A stretch of DNA of 64,000 bases from Dryas octopetala (GCA_963921425.1 OY992840.1:8558501-8622500); one strand, 5' to 3'; positions 1 to 15,089 are shown, numbered from the stretch's first letter. Notes: generated from the sequence alone by a model not told the origin. Made by a program: numbers and translations.

Positions 1-138
1 GCCGCAGTGGTCGTGAGGTTTGATTCGGGTTTTCTTGTTTAATTCTTCAACAATTGGACCAATCCAAATACATATAATTGAAGGGCACAATGAGGTGAAG
101 AAGATAGGTACCTAACTCGTCAGAAATGGCTGCCGGAA

Positions 139-450
139 AAGGCAAATCGCCGGCAGATAAGCCACGGCCTTTATGGCTTCGATCTGCCGCCATGGCTGAT
201 CAGATGGAGAATCCAAGCACACCATTGTGCTCAGGATGTTGAGAGGAAGAAGGCTTGGGTGGTTTGACATTCCAACTCCGCTGAAAAAGACAGATCGCCG
301 GCGGAGAAGCCGCGGCCTTTGTGGCTTCGATCTGCCGCCGTGGCTGATCGGATGGAGAATCCGAGCACACCATCGTGCTCAGAACGTCTAGAGGAAGAAG
401 GCTTGGGTGGTTTGGCATTCCAACTTCGTCGAAAAAAGGCAGATCGCTGG
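139..450. repeat. GC-rich tandem repeat, unit about 148 bp
   Basis: Two nearly complete copies (from about 141 and 289) and the beginning of a third (438) of a unit of about 148 bp. Each copy starts near GGCAGATCGCCGG and contains GGCTTCGATCTGCCGCC, GGAGAATCCGAGCACACC and GAGGAAGAAGGCTTGGGTGG. The unit is much richer in G+C than its surroundings and is open in several frames on the minus strand, but those proteins resemble no family I know. The block at 780-900 repeats GGGGGTTTT motifs, which suggests the end of a larger element reaching beyond the left edge of the window. Identity of that element is unknown. Confidence 0.7.
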
Positions 451-646
451 CGAGCACCACCGATCGTAGTCGCGGCGATCTGGGCTGTTTGGGCTTGATT
501 GGGGGCGAGTGATGACAGAGGGAGGACGATGAGAGAAAGACGAAGCTGATGGTGGTGGTCTTGCTGGTAACCGTTGCCAGACGACGCCACACGTGCTGGC
601 GATCGCCGCCCGCGGAGGAGATAGAACAGAGAAGGTGCGAGAATGA

Positions 647-650
<4 letters not shown>

Positions 651-685
<35 letters not shown>
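651..685. repeat. (GA)n microsatellite
   Basis: Uninterrupted GA dinucleotides for about 35 bp, next to the GC-rich repeat. The open frames that run through it are low-complexity artefacts. Confidence 0.9.
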
Positions 686-689
<4 letters not shown>

Positions 690-900
690 AGAGAAATTAA
701 AAAAAGAAAACTGATTTTGAATAACAGGGTTATAATATTAATATTTAAAAAAATGTGGGTCAAACATAGGTGGATGTTAGTTGACCAGGGGGTTTTGGGA
801 GAGTTTAAGTGACTAATAGGGGGTTTTGAATTAGTTTTAATAAGGGTGGAGGTTTTGAAATAATTAAACTCTAATTAGGGGGTTTTTAATAGTTTACTAG

Positions 901-2424
901 AAAAAATATATATTAATCCCTGATTTATACAGTTCTTTGATCAAAATCCAATGCCTTTTGTGTTTTTGATTGAAGTCTTTTGACCCAAGTAAGCTTCAAC
1001 GTTATAAATTTCAATTACCTGTCCACTTTATTTTTATTATTATTATTATATAATTATCAAAACATCATTTATGTAATATTTAGATATCTTGTTGGTTTGT
1101 TGGGACTTTAGGTTGATCTCATGGTGAATTTTTGCGGGTGGTTTGAATTTTGAATATGAAATTAAATGAGGGGTTTTTAATACTTGGAAATACTCTGCCC
1201 TGCCACCCAACTTTCACAAGACCCAGCATAGATATAATAACTACAACTTGACTTTCAAAAAACTGTCATCCACAGTATGAGAGATTTTTTAGTGTGGCCG
1301 ATACACTGCCATATGGTGTAACCAATCCAATGTGTCATAATATGATTTGATATTATTAATATTATACTCTAAGAGAGATAAACATACCGTCCAACAATAT
1401 CCTTACACGTTAGATTGATTACACCAAAATTCTCCCATAGGACATCATATAAAATAAAAGCAAGTAAGAAAATAAGGCCCTCGCCAGATCAACGCTCATT
1501 CAGATGCTCACCAGATCAACACTCGTATTAAAGATTGTATTATATATTGATAAATGGAGGACAGCACCATCACCAGATCAACCCTCCCCTCAGACATTTT
1601 ATCAAACATCATTACTGCATGCAATTGTTAGTGTACTCAAAAGGAATAGCACAGTACACAACCACAGTGTCATTCAATCAAACACCAATCATGCAACCTG
1701 CTTCATATACCTCATAGGATCATATTCAATTGGGTAGCAATACAAGCAATGAACTCATCTACTCTAACCCACCTACCATGTACCTAAAATTAACTAGAAG
1801 CTTAATTAGAAGTATCAATGTATCATGTATACAAGATGCTTGTGTAATGTATGTGATATGGAGGCTATTGTAACGAGAAAGAAAATGAAGGTGAGAATTG
1901 TGGGGGTTAAAATTGGTATACGTAGTTACTACTTACATATATTATCTTTAATTTTCAAACGTTTTAAGAGTATGTACTTGTTATTTTCTATTTTTCAATT
2001 GACAAAACAAATTCCCTTAATTATAATAGTATAGATGAAGGAGTCACCTAAAGAGCTTTGATCTTTGAACCTCAAAGGGATGAAAACGTGATCTTTGATC
2101 ACATTAAAGGGTACGAAATGCACATGTTTTGTGAGTTGGGTTAAGTAAAGTTTCACTATGCCATATTTGCCTCACGTTGAAGGCCCAACTGCCAAGCCCT
2201 GGACCAGAAGCAAAGCCTACAACTCAAAAGGGGCCTTTTGAAATAAGTTTCCGGGGAAGTCCATTTCATAGTAACCACCAATTTTCCATGGCTGATTGGC
2301 TTGCCAACACCCCACTCTCTGTCTCTGTCTCTCTCTCACTGACTCTCAGACTATCTCTTACAGTCATAGTATCACAAACTCTGCCATATTATTGCATAAT
2401 CTGCATAAACACAACTGACCAACC
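901..2424. other. Intergenic region with one MITE
   Basis: AT-rich DNA without a supported gene. It contains the palindromic MITE at 1277-1436. The last 150 bp, with short CT runs, should hold the promoter and 5' untranslated region of the FAD monooxygenase at 2425. I see nothing else. Confidence 0.6.
1277..1436. mobile_element. Palindromic MITE, related to the one at 39621-39802
   Basis: Inner arms at 1315-1335 and 1405-1425 are near-perfect inverted repeats (GGTGTAACCAATCCAATGTGT against the complement of ACACGTTAGATTGATTACACC). The core reads TATTATTAATATTATA. The same core and arms occur at 39621-39802, so this is a family. The right outer arm lacks about 25 bp that the left arm has (GATACACTGCCATA part). 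A target duplication is not clear. Confidence 0.65.
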
Positions 2425-5522
<3,098 letters not shown>

Positions 5523-6304
5523 TGTTGGAGAATGCAAGAATATATTGTAAAGATCTTACCATACTAATTGTGAGTAAAGCTTCTCCTTGTATTTTCAAAA
5601 GATAACTCCTGCCTATTTGTTCCTGGTAAAGAGACCGGTGGGCTAATTGGATCAAGTAATGAAATTGATCGGTCACATACAATAACATACAATAATTTCG
5701 CTTGGTTTTGCTTGCTCCAGATCAGAATATCATATATGGCATCTTTATGTTTATAAAGCTGATGTTCCTCACATGTTTACATCACATACACAACATATAT
5801 AGACATTTACAAAGCGATTTGGGTATGTGCACTTCTTGAATATGACCTGAATCCCATTAAAAGTCTGGCAATTTAATGTTCTTGCTGTCTCTATTTTGTT
5901 AATTAATTCATTTAACAGCATATCATGTCCTACGAATTTAGCACACATGTGTGCGCCCATAGTTACATTGATAAAACACTTTCGTGTGTGTATATGACCT
6001 ATTGAAAATTTGTCATACAACCACTTTTTGACCAGCAACCAAGGTTACAAGTTGTGTAAGGATGATTTTAGTAATGCATAACCTAATATCATCATTCTCA
6101 TCCACATACATATACCCTACATTATACTTTCTTTTCTTATTTGTACAACTTCCATCTCATTCCTCGTTTATTTCTATACTCAACATCGCATATGGCGTGT
6201 ATATAATCTATCTAGTATTATTGATGCTTGCATGCTTTTTTTTCTCACCATGCACATGTCTTAAATCTGCTGGGCTTACACACATTCACAGTAGCCATGA
6301 GTCG
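5523..6304. other. Intergenic region between convergent genes
   Basis: 3' flanks of the monooxygenase (+) and the acyltransferase (-), which converge. Short open frames here have no family features. I see no repeat or RNA gene. Confidence 0.6.
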
Positions 6305-9300
6305 CTATGAGTCCTTTATGTTCCCATTATTGCCTGCCAATATCATATACTTGTCTTTCCTTGTGAGATTTGTGCACTCAAATCCCAAGACTTTCCCAAT
6401 CACATTTTGCACATGATTGGCAACTTCAAACCTTGATTTCCCACCAAACTTGCAAGTGTATGGTCCTGGTAATTTCTCAAGAATCATAACGGTGTAAGCA
6501 GGATTTGGGTTCATAACATGGAACAGAGAATCCAAGCATTTAAACCCACTTGCAGTTGTTCCATAAAACATGCTCACTTGCACATCTAAGGCCACAGGAA
6601 CTATGTCATCAGTCAGCTCAGCAAATAAGGAACTGAATCTCAATAAATAAGGCTCTCTGCATGTGGTTCCTTCTGGGCAAACCACAAGGTCACCCTGGCT
6701 TAGCAACTTTTCCATGGTTTTCCCATCTCTCTCTCTGTCTCTTGTTAATCCGATAGTCCTTATGGGGGAAATCGCCTCACTAAATTTACTTAAGCTGTAT
6801 GTGACTACACTAAGAGGTTTGTTGAGAGCTAGTTTTACATAGAGTGGGTCAAGCAAGGTTCTGTGGTTGCACACATAGAGCATACCCCTTGGTTTTTCTT
6901 CATCAGTACCATTTGATGAGGTGATATTGGAGGACTTATTGATGTTGGGTCTTGAAACTGTGGTAATTGTCCCTGTAAAGGCCATAATTAGGGCACAAAT
7001 TCTGGTTGGTAGAAATATGCCAGAGAGGGCTCTGATTATGCAGATGCAAATTCCTAGTGGCATCCACATGAACATGACCAAGGTATCAAGTGGGGTTGGC
7101 CTGAAGGCCAATCTTCCATCATGGAAGACCAATGGCTTTGGGTATTTCTCTCTTGGAAGGGTTTTCCAGTTTTTCTTCTCAGCTTCAGTCACCAAGTAAA
7201 CCTCCTCCTGCAAACATATATAAGGGTATAATTAATTGTTAAATTAAATTAAGAGAAAAATTAAAGTTTATAGCTCAAAGAAAAATGCTAGTTAGTTTTC
7301 TCCTTTGAACTTCTCTTTAATTTACTTGGGTACTCACTTTTTGAAGACCCTCTTATCCTGAGTTTTGATGTGGCCAATAGAATAAAGGCAACCAAACATT
7401 CTACCAACTTTCTTAACCATGTAACTCTAGCATCTCCATTCTAGCTCCACCCCCACCCACCTACTCAACCCAGCAGCCACATCTCTTCCCATCTTCACTG
7501 CCGGAGTCCAACGCTGGAGACCTCACCGGAGAGCCCCACCACCTCTCAACTCTCTCTCCGTCTCTTTTCCTCTCTGTTAAGATAATCTTTTTGTTTTTTT
7601 TGGATTGACACTTAAGATGGATGGTTAATTAAATAATGTTGGTTCTCTTTTAGTTTTGATTATGGCAGGGAACCTAGATGTTGTTGAACTAATCTATCCA
7701 AACAAAGATTTATAGATGAATGTTTAAAATTTTCTCAAGTGTCGATAAAAAAAAAGTGCTCAAGATGAGAAGAAAAGAGAGAAGTGGAGAGATGAGGGGA
7801 GGGTTCCGCCGGTTGGTCTCGCCGGCGACGGCGATGGGATGGCCAGCGTTGGACTCCTGCAGTGAGGATGGGAATGGATGTGGCTGCTGGGTTGGGTAGG
7901 AGTGTGGGGGTGGGGGATGTTAGAGTGTTTTTTTTTTTTTGGCCACTTAAAAAAACTTCAATAAAAAGCCACAAAGGCAAAGAGCAGTAAAGCAACATAC
8001 AAACCAGAAAAAACAGAAAACAAAGCAGTAAACCAAAAGAACAAGACAGGAAAACAACTCAGCAACCAAACTAAACAAACTCCTAAAAAAAACAGATAAG
8101 CTAAAAGCCAAAATATCAATCTAGAGGAAGCCCATCTGCCACCAGGACTCCAATTAAGGAAGATGGGGTGAGATCACCCAGTCCTCTGGACACATCCTCC
8201 TGCAAGCTAGCAAGGCAATTGCATCAGCAACACCATTTGCTTCTCTTGAAATCCAAGACCATCTAACAGATGAGAATTCAGCTGCAAGATCCCAGATGTC
8301 TTGAATGATTTTGAATTAGTTACGTAGTTAAGAAGGCTAGTAGAGTGTTTGGCTATATATTTAGAAAAATTTAAAAGCGCATAACATATGTCTTTATTCC
8401 ATTGAGCCACATCAAAGCTCAAGACAAGCAGGTCCTCAAAATTGAAGACCACGTATTTCATTTTTTCTTATTTTGTAATGCAGTTTCATAATTAAAATTA
8501 TTTATTTTTTGGATCATCTTTTAAAATTATATATACAAAAAATGAATCAAATAAAAAAAAATGTTTAGTTTTATAACTGTTATCAAATAAATAAAAGGTT
8601 TTTGTAACAGCTCGATTCATCGTGTTTTTTTTAACAACAATTATATGACTAAACGATTTTTAATTTGATTGAATTTTTATAAAAATAACTTTAAAATGAG
8701 AATAAAAAAATGAACGATTCTGATACGACCCTACATAATGAGAATTATAAGAAATATGTCGAAGGAAAGGTAGAAAGGAGAATACCATTCCTCGAGTTCG
8801 ATCAAAACCCAAAAAAGTTTCAAATAAATTACGGACCAACCTTGCAATGAGAAAAGAGTTGCTGATGGAGAGATTTATTGTGGGCCTTGTGGCAACCAAT
8901 TATACCAATTGCTTGACCACCTGATAATTTCTCATCTCCAAGAATCTGATTTGCATCCAAACTGTTTGCCTTTTTTTCCTCCATCAAACCCACAAAGTAC
9001 CCACCAACCACCTTCAGTTCTCTTGCAACTACAGCATCAACCCCGACATAATCCTTCAAAAACCCTTCAACCATGACTCTAGGCATGTCACTAACTCCCA
9101 CCTTTTTCCCACAACTCATCACAGCGTCAAAGCCTTCACACCCAACATCCTCCAAGAAGAACTTGGGCAACACAGCTGTTCCAATTCTCATTCCTTCCTT
9201 TCTAAGCCCAAAAAAGCATAAGAAAACCATTACATTGAGCCCCAGCTCTCCACCAACCAAACACACAAAAGGGCTCAAAAGAAGCAAAACAAGAGCCCTC

Positions 9301-9542
9301 AAGAGCCCACCAGCTTCAAAAGCCACAAGCATGAAGTAAGGAAACAGTGAAGATGATCTCAACAATGTTCCTTCAAAGTGGAAAAACAATGTTTTGTTTG
9401 AAAGTTCCCCTGCTTTGTGAGCAAGGGAGTTGAATTTCTGAAATTTGAAGTGGGTTGCATGGGCCTTGCTGGCCTTTTGGACAGAGGATGTGTTCCTTAG
9501 AGAGGAGGAAATTGCTTTTAGTGAGAAAAGCTTTCCAGACAT
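6305..9542 (-). CDS. Glycerol-3-phosphate acyltransferase, GPAT1/2/3 type, 2 exons
   Basis: Exon 1 is 9542-8841 and exon 2 is 7207-6305; they join in frame (CK/EEVYLV) to 534 residues, usual for land-plant GPATs. The N-terminal half is the HAD-like phosphatase domain, but its first motif reads FHFEGTLLR where active members have DxDGT, so phosphatase activity is probably absent. Two hydrophobic stretches (SLFPYFMLVAFEAGGLLRAL and TLVMFMWMPLGICICI) suggest ER membrane anchoring. The C-terminal PlsC domain has NHRTLLDP (block I, NHx4D), GLTRDRERDG, VVCPEGTTCREPYL (PEGT block) and IVPVAL. The enzyme should transfer acyl groups to glycerol 3-phosphate for cutin, suberin or related lipids. It most resembles Arabidopsis GPAT3. 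The 1.6-kb intron carries two insertions. Confidence 0.93.
7423..7928. mobile_element. Foldback element in the GPAT intron
   Basis: Inverted arms of about 150 bp: 7423-7577 pairs with 7762-7928. Both contain AACCCAGCAGCCACAT and GGAGTCCAACGCTGG (one in reverse complement). The ends are ACTCTAGCATC and GATGTTAGAGT. The arms are GC-rich against an AT-rich intron. No target duplication is clear, partly because a LINE has inserted at the right end. The element lies in an intron and is not expected to alter the protein, but its transcript could form a long hairpin. Confidence 0.65.
7931..8340 (-). mobile_element. 5'-truncated LINE with RNase H-like C-terminus and poly(A) tail
   Basis: The insertion is flanked by an exact 10-bp duplication, TAGAGTGTTT, at 7921-7930 and 8341-8350. 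On the minus strand it ends in a poly(A) run (plus-strand T run 7931-7940). Reverse translation of about 8160-8300 reads FSSVRWSWISREANGVADA, the C-terminal signature of the RNase H-like domain (RVT_3) of plant LINEs, followed by a stop. Only about 410 bp of the 3' end is present, as is usual for target-primed reverse transcription. Frame is lost upstream. Confidence 0.78.
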
Positions 9543-9578
9543 CTTTGGTTGGTTGCTACTTTTTGCACTGGATGGACC

Positions 9579-9586
9579 AATTTATA
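9579..9586 (-). promoter_or_regulatory. Candidate TATA box of the GPAT gene
   Basis: TATAAATT on the minus strand, 37 bp upstream of the GPAT start codon at 9542. If used, the 5' untranslated region is very short. A MITE begins about 40 bp further upstream. Position and sequence only; no transcript evidence. Confidence 0.35.
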
Positions 9587-9627
9587 CATTGTTTGGTTAT
9601 TTAATGAGCCGTTCACAATTTTTATTT

Positions 9628-9972
9628 TGGAGAAGTTCATTGACACCCCTGAGGTTTGAACTTATTCCAGTCAGACCCCACAGGTTTCATTTATTCCACC
9701 AAAACCTCATATTTTTAATAGATGCAAACTTCTACTGACAGTCAAAGGGTAAAATCATCATTTGAACCTTACAAAATATGAGTTTAGGTTCAAGTAAGAG
9801 AACGATGTTTATTTTTTTTTTTTTTTGTAAAGTTCAAATGATAATTTTACCCTTTGACTGTTAGTAAAAATTTGCATATGTTAAAAATATAGGGCGTTGG
9901 TGGAATAAATGAAACCTGAGGGGCCTGATCGGAATAGATCCAAACTTCAGGGGGTGTTAATGAACTTCTCCC
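9628..9972. mobile_element. Palindromic MITE, 345 bp, upstream of GPAT
   Basis: Long terminal inverted repeats of about 150 bp: the left arm (GGAGAAGTTCATTGACACCC, CAGGTTTCATTTATTCCACC, AGTCAAAGGGTAAAATCATC) is mirrored at 9850-9972. The flanks TTTTTATTT (9619-9627) and TTTTTGTTT (9973-9981) match at 8 of 9 positions, which fits a 9-bp Mutator-type duplication, although the sequence is simple. It starts 86 bp upstream of the GPAT start codon. Confidence 0.78.
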
Positions 9973-9981
9973 TTTTTGTTT

Positions 9982-11022
9982 TGGTCAAGGAGCCTTTCAC
10001 AATTTAGGTGTGGACATTGTTCAATAGGAACAATCAATTAGTAAAAGGGATCTTGTATAACATACTCTTTCTAAGTATCAATAGATACGTACAAAATCTC
10101 ATTCTCAGGCACAAATTTTGAGCAGCTGTGAATGCTTATTGTACTCATAAGTTGAATAAAATACAATAGGTTGATAAGTTATCCATTTAAGAGAATACAC
10201 ATTCAATCTAACGGGAATTATCTATTTTCCCTTGCAGTTACTCAAAATTTTAAATGACTTGGGATAAAAAATGTTAGACAACCACTTTTTGTACCACCAA
10301 AACTTAAGCCATATGTATCAAGTTAACATCCTCTCTCAGATTTGAAAAAAGAACCTCCTACAAATAAGACTTTGATATCATGTTAGATAACCACTATATC
10401 CTAAAAACTTAAGCTATAACCTAGTGCTACCACCACCACTATCCTTTTATATATACGTGGAACAACTGCTCTATTGAAGAATCTCTCATCAAATAATAGG
10501 TCAACAGTGTATATCCAAGCTAAAAAAACAAATTAATTTCTGTATGTTAGCATCAATTGTTTATCTTTAAAAAGGATTGATTACATTTAACACGTATTTA
10601 CAACACCCTAGCTAAGCCAACATGTATTCTTGGACACACGTTTAAGTTAGTCAAGCTAATAATAAAATTTGGCGAACTGTGGGCATGACTAATGTGCAGC
10701 TACGTACGCACGAAAAAATAAATGCTTGAATCTGATATTTAACAGGTTAGGTAACGTCCGTTTGTAAGAGTATTCGAGGAATTTAACTAATACTTTAATA
10801 CTGATAAGTTCAAAGCAATTTTTAAAGAGACTTGAAAATATGCATGTATTTTTTTAAAAGTGGCCATCAACAGATAAATCGGCTGAAAATAAAAGAGATA
10901 CTAAATTTACATGGTTTGGCAAATGTGCTTGCATCTACGGGTAAAGAATGATAATTTTTTCACTATGTTTTACATAATGGGATTACAAGAAACAATTAAT
11001 TAATCCAGCAAAGTACGTGGCT

Positions 11023-11076
<54 letters not shown>

Positions 11077-11901
11077 TGAGAAAATGCCTAGGCATAGCAT
11101 TGCATCAACTATTCCAATGGTCATGCATTAATTTAAGAAGCTGAAACTTTAATTAATTAGTTTCAAAGTACCTTTGGTACTGCGTCCTACATATAGCTCA
11201 ACTATTTGCATTCAACAAATGCTGCCACCAACCTAGCTATATTCCATAGCTCTCTTTATTTCAAAGTAAGTTGTTTCCTGCACAAGATTAGTTACATATA
11301 TAATGACTATACAGTAGATATAGTCACTGAAAGATTTAGAGAATAAGTGGAATCGTGATACACTTTGAAGGTTATGTATTGATCTATATACAAGTACAAT
11401 ACAATTAATCAATATTACACAAAAAGAATAATTCTATATCTTAAGTTACAAGAAAGAACTATCTAGAAGAATTAGGAGAGGATTTCTTAAACCAAAACAG
11501 AAGAGGGAAACCAACGGTTGGTGACCATAAGAGACGAAATAAAAAATTGAAAAAATTACTGAATACTTAACATATATATATATATAAGAGAAATTGAGGA
11601 GTATTTTAGCAAGGGAATAATATTAGAGTTTTTCCACAAAGGATCAATTAACTCTAAGAACATGGAGTTACATAATTGGAAAGAAGCTAGTTTGGGGAGG
11701 GAAGAAAACATAGAATACCTTGAAAGCTTGCCTAGCTTCAATATAGGGCTTGATTGATTTTGGAAGTGTGAGCAACTGAATAGCAGTTCCAATGTGGGAT
11801 TTTAGGAATGGAGAAGATCGTGTGGGAAACCTGCATTGGTGCCGCAGCTTCTCCCCATGTTTGCCGTCGATTTCTCCCTTATTTTTATATTACCTTTTAA
11901 G
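9982..11901. other. Intergenic region, no gene seen
   Basis: AT-rich sequence with scattered short open frames without family features. Contains the CT microsatellite at 11026-11072. I see no other repeat boundaries. Confidence 0.55.
11026..11072. repeat. (CT)n microsatellite
   Basis: About 47 bp of uninterrupted CT dinucleotide. Confidence 0.92.
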
Positions 11902-11910
11902 CTTTCAGAA

Positions 11911-12276
11911 GGGTTAAATACAAAAATAATCCACAAACTTTACAGTGAATCTCAATTTGGTCCACTAATTATAAAAAGTATCAATTTGGTTCATGAATTT
12001 TTCAAATTGTATCAAAGTAGTACAAATATTAACTTCCATCGAAAAATTTAATGAAAACTGGTCATGTGCACAGCAAATGACCACATTTTCAGATACATTT
12101 TAGTTCGTTTATCACATTTTTATGTGGCCAATTCCGTTAATTTTCAGATGAAAGTTAACGTTTGTACTGTTTTGAAACAACTTGAAAAGTTTGTGGATCA
12201 AATTGATACTTTTTATAGTTAATAGACCAAATTGAGATTCAATGTAAAGTTAATGGACCATTTTTGTATTTAACCC
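11911..12276. mobile_element. Palindromic MITE, 366 bp, with 9-bp target duplication
   Basis: Ends are GGGTTAAATACAAAAAT and its reverse complement. Longer arms pair ATCTCAATTTGGTCCA and AGTATCAATTTGGT with their complements near 12190-12250. The flanks CTTTCAGAA (11902-11910) and CTTTCAAAA (12277-12285) match at 8 of 9 positions, which fits Mutator-type insertion. There is no coding capacity. Confidence 0.8.
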
Positions 12277-12285
12277 CTTTCAAAA

Positions 12286-12703
12286 ATACACTAAGCTTTT
12301 ACTAAGTGAGGATACTTTTGAGATTTCCAAAAATCAAAAAGTGTTATTTTTATTTTTTTAAATCTGTTAATATTGTTTTACCTGTATGCCCTTATTATAT
12401 TAGATTGTTTGTTAGTAACTTTTATTTTTAAGCGGAAGTATTTTTGGGTATTTGATAGATATAGATTCAGAAGGTGGACTCGAGTTCTATGACTCTCACC
12501 CCTCTATGGATGGACCCGAGTTCTATGACTCTCACCCCTCTATGGCTCTCAACTGATATCCATGTATGGAATTTGGGTTGGCTCTCATGCGGGTTTGAAG
12601 AGAAAGATAGAGACAAAAGAGATGAGAGAAGAGAGAGCGTCAATATATTAGAGAGGGGAGATGTCATGTGATATCACATGGATAGGTAAGTTCTTCTCAT
12701 TAT

Positions 12704-12737
<34 letters not shown>

Positions 12738-12774
12738 TGCATAAACACATACCAGTGAGTCAAGTGACCAAACC
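12286..12774. other. Upstream region of the pseudogene with short tandem repeats
   Basis: Two copies of a 29-bp unit (12481-12509 and 12517-12545, beginning CGAGTTCTATGACTCTCACC) with a 7-bp spacer, then a (TA)n run at 12707-12734. From about 12731 the sequence again resembles the region just upstream of the monooxygenase at 2425 (GCATAAACACA), so the duplicated block begins there. Confidence 0.6.
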
Positions 12775-15089
12775 ATGAGAATGGTCTCTTTGTCCCTAGT
12801 GCTTCACAACCCACTTCATTCACCCAACCATTATATTCTAAATGGAGCTCGAAATTCAGTTACCAGAAGCAGAAGCTCAGTCCAGTGCCCGCAGCGAGGA
12901 CATTGTCATAGTTGACGCTGGAATTGCATGCCTTGCCACCGCACTCTCTCTTCACGTGCAGGTTGCTTTGGATCATGAGATTAGTTCTCAAAAGTGCGCT
13001 TGAATTTTTCTCATCCATGGATGTTTCTAGCTGATCATTTTGTTTATCTGATGCTGAACTTTACTGATTTATGTTGCATACTTATGGAATGATAACGCAA
13101 CCTTCATGTTACAAATATTAGAGGAGATAACTGCATGACTTGTTTTTCAAAAGTAAGTGTATGATGGAAAATGCTCAAGCGATCTAACATATGACGTGGC
13201 ATTTGATGTGTACTTATTATCTCAATTATTATGATCAATTGTTAATTAACACATCAATTGTTACATCATATGGTCAATTAATATCATCAACACATGTAAT
13301 CTAGGATATGCAATCTCAATAACATTACTCTTGTAATATAGACTAGTTTTCCATTTTCTAAAGCTATTGGCTTCCAGAGAGTATTACAAGTTACAACTAT
13401 GGATCCATATTTTGTATTATATTGGATGATTAGGCTTGGAGTTGGGTCATTGGTGCTTGAGCAAGCAGATTCACTTCGGACGTCTGGTGGAACTTCACTC
13501 ACCCTTTTCAAAAATATGTGGGGGGCTTTGGATGCACTGAGTTGGAAATGAACTCAGAACCCATTTTCTTGACATTCAAGGGTACGACACTACGACCATC
13601 TTATTAATTTCTTATGCCAAAAAAAACCACGTATAAATTTAAGAGAGTCTATTTGGACCCCCATAATTGCTGTTTTGACCTCCTATTTCAAAATTTCCAA
13701 TTATACCTTTAATAACATTAAAAAAACTTTCAGAATTAGAGAAGACGAATAAAACTCAGCCCACCCCCACCGGCCTCTACTCAATAATCATGGAATCAAC
13801 TGTGCTGTGCAGGATGGTGATAAAGTCACAAGATGGAAGGGAGATACGCTCCTTCAAGTTCAAAGATGCAGATGAAAGGTAATCAACTTAGTCTTCATCT
13901 TCCTTCCTACTCAATAATCGTGGACTCAACTTGTTACTGAATGCATGGCACAGCCAAGAGGTGCGTGCTGTGGAGAGGAGAATACTACTGGGGACTCCTG
14001 CCAATCAACTGCCACAGGGTGTGGTTCATTTCTCTTCAAAGCTTGCAGAGACTGAAAAAAGTGAGAATGGAGAAGCTCTGATGGAACTGGTGGATGGTAC
14101 TCCACTCTCCGCAAAGGTTATTCTTAATCTACTTTCTGAATTTCCTTTCTATTTCTATGCAGTTAGCTCAATCTTGACACTATGCATTAAATTGTTGGCA
14201 CACATTTTTTTCCACTAGAATTATGGTAACTTTGGCGTTCTAAGTTCGAACTTGTATGAGCATAGAACATCTGAACTTACCTAGTTCATGTGGTTTGCAA
14301 GTAAGTTTACATACTCTGTGTTTACCCTTAAGAAATATGAGTCAGGCGGTCTATTTTCTCCAAACTGTAACCACATGAATCATTGGGTTGACCAAAATTA
14401 GACACCAAGTGTGATGGTTAACTATTAAGTATTGAATAAAACTATTCGGACCGTCTTACCACATCTAAGGTAGAGCTAGTTTCACCTCGATTGAAGACAT
14501 GGTTAATAAGATAATCAGTAAGTATGGTCCAAATAGTTATATTCTATGTAATCAGTATATACCAAGTATTTCTAGTTCTCCAAGTCCTGAGAGATATCAA
14601 CAGATTGTAATTGGCTGTGATGGGATTCGGTCTCCTATAGCTAAGTGGATGGGGTTCCCTGAGACCAAGTATGTAGGGCATTGTGCTTTTCGTGGCATTG
14701 CATAATTTCCTGGTAAGCATCCATTTGCAGAATTTATTCCTATTTCTTCTACAAAAGTCTACTGGTTTTTCTGCATCAATACCCAGCTCTAGGTAAATTA
14801 CTAAAATCTAAGACTTGTTATGCATGAGTTTAATTTAACACACCAACAACTTAAATTTGAAAGATTTGATTGTGCAGGAATCATTCATAGCACAATCTTC
14901 TTAGTTCCCATAATTGGTCTAACAATTGGGACATCTTTTTGCAGGTCCAAGAATCACTGATCCGATTGTGTTCAAGAACCAAGTCATAGAACTCGTCAGA
15001 AACTGGCCTCCAGAACTGTTGAACATCATCGATCATACCCTGGACAATGCGATCATTAGAACACCCCTCATAGACCGATGGCTGTGAGA
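12775..15089 (+). pseudogene. Broken second copy of the FAD monooxygenase
   Basis: All six exons of the gene at 2425-5522 can be recognised in order: about 12775-12959, 13434-13581, 13814-13879, 13955-14116, 14608-14793 and 14946-15089. Lesions: frameshifts in exon 1; the nucleotide-binding motif reads VDAGIACLATALSL, losing the first and last glycines of GxGxxG; a frameshift in exon 2 (TTGGATGCACTGAG); a TAA in exon 5 where the intact copy reads GCATCTTATCC; and a deletion in exon 5. Similarity stops inside exon 6 after RTPLIDRWL, so the GD motif is missing. What follows is unrelated sequence. It is probably a duplicate that decayed after losing its 3' end. Confidence 0.9.

Noticed and set aside
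200..763. 187-residue minus-strand frame through the GC-rich repeat
   Set aside because: It runs through the tandem repeat and the GA microsatellite, includes a long Leu/Ser dipeptide run and resembles no family.
12481..12545. Two 29-bp repeats with a short spacer, CRISPR-like at first sight
   Set aside because: Only two copies with a 7-bp spacer in a plant genome; a simple tandem duplication.
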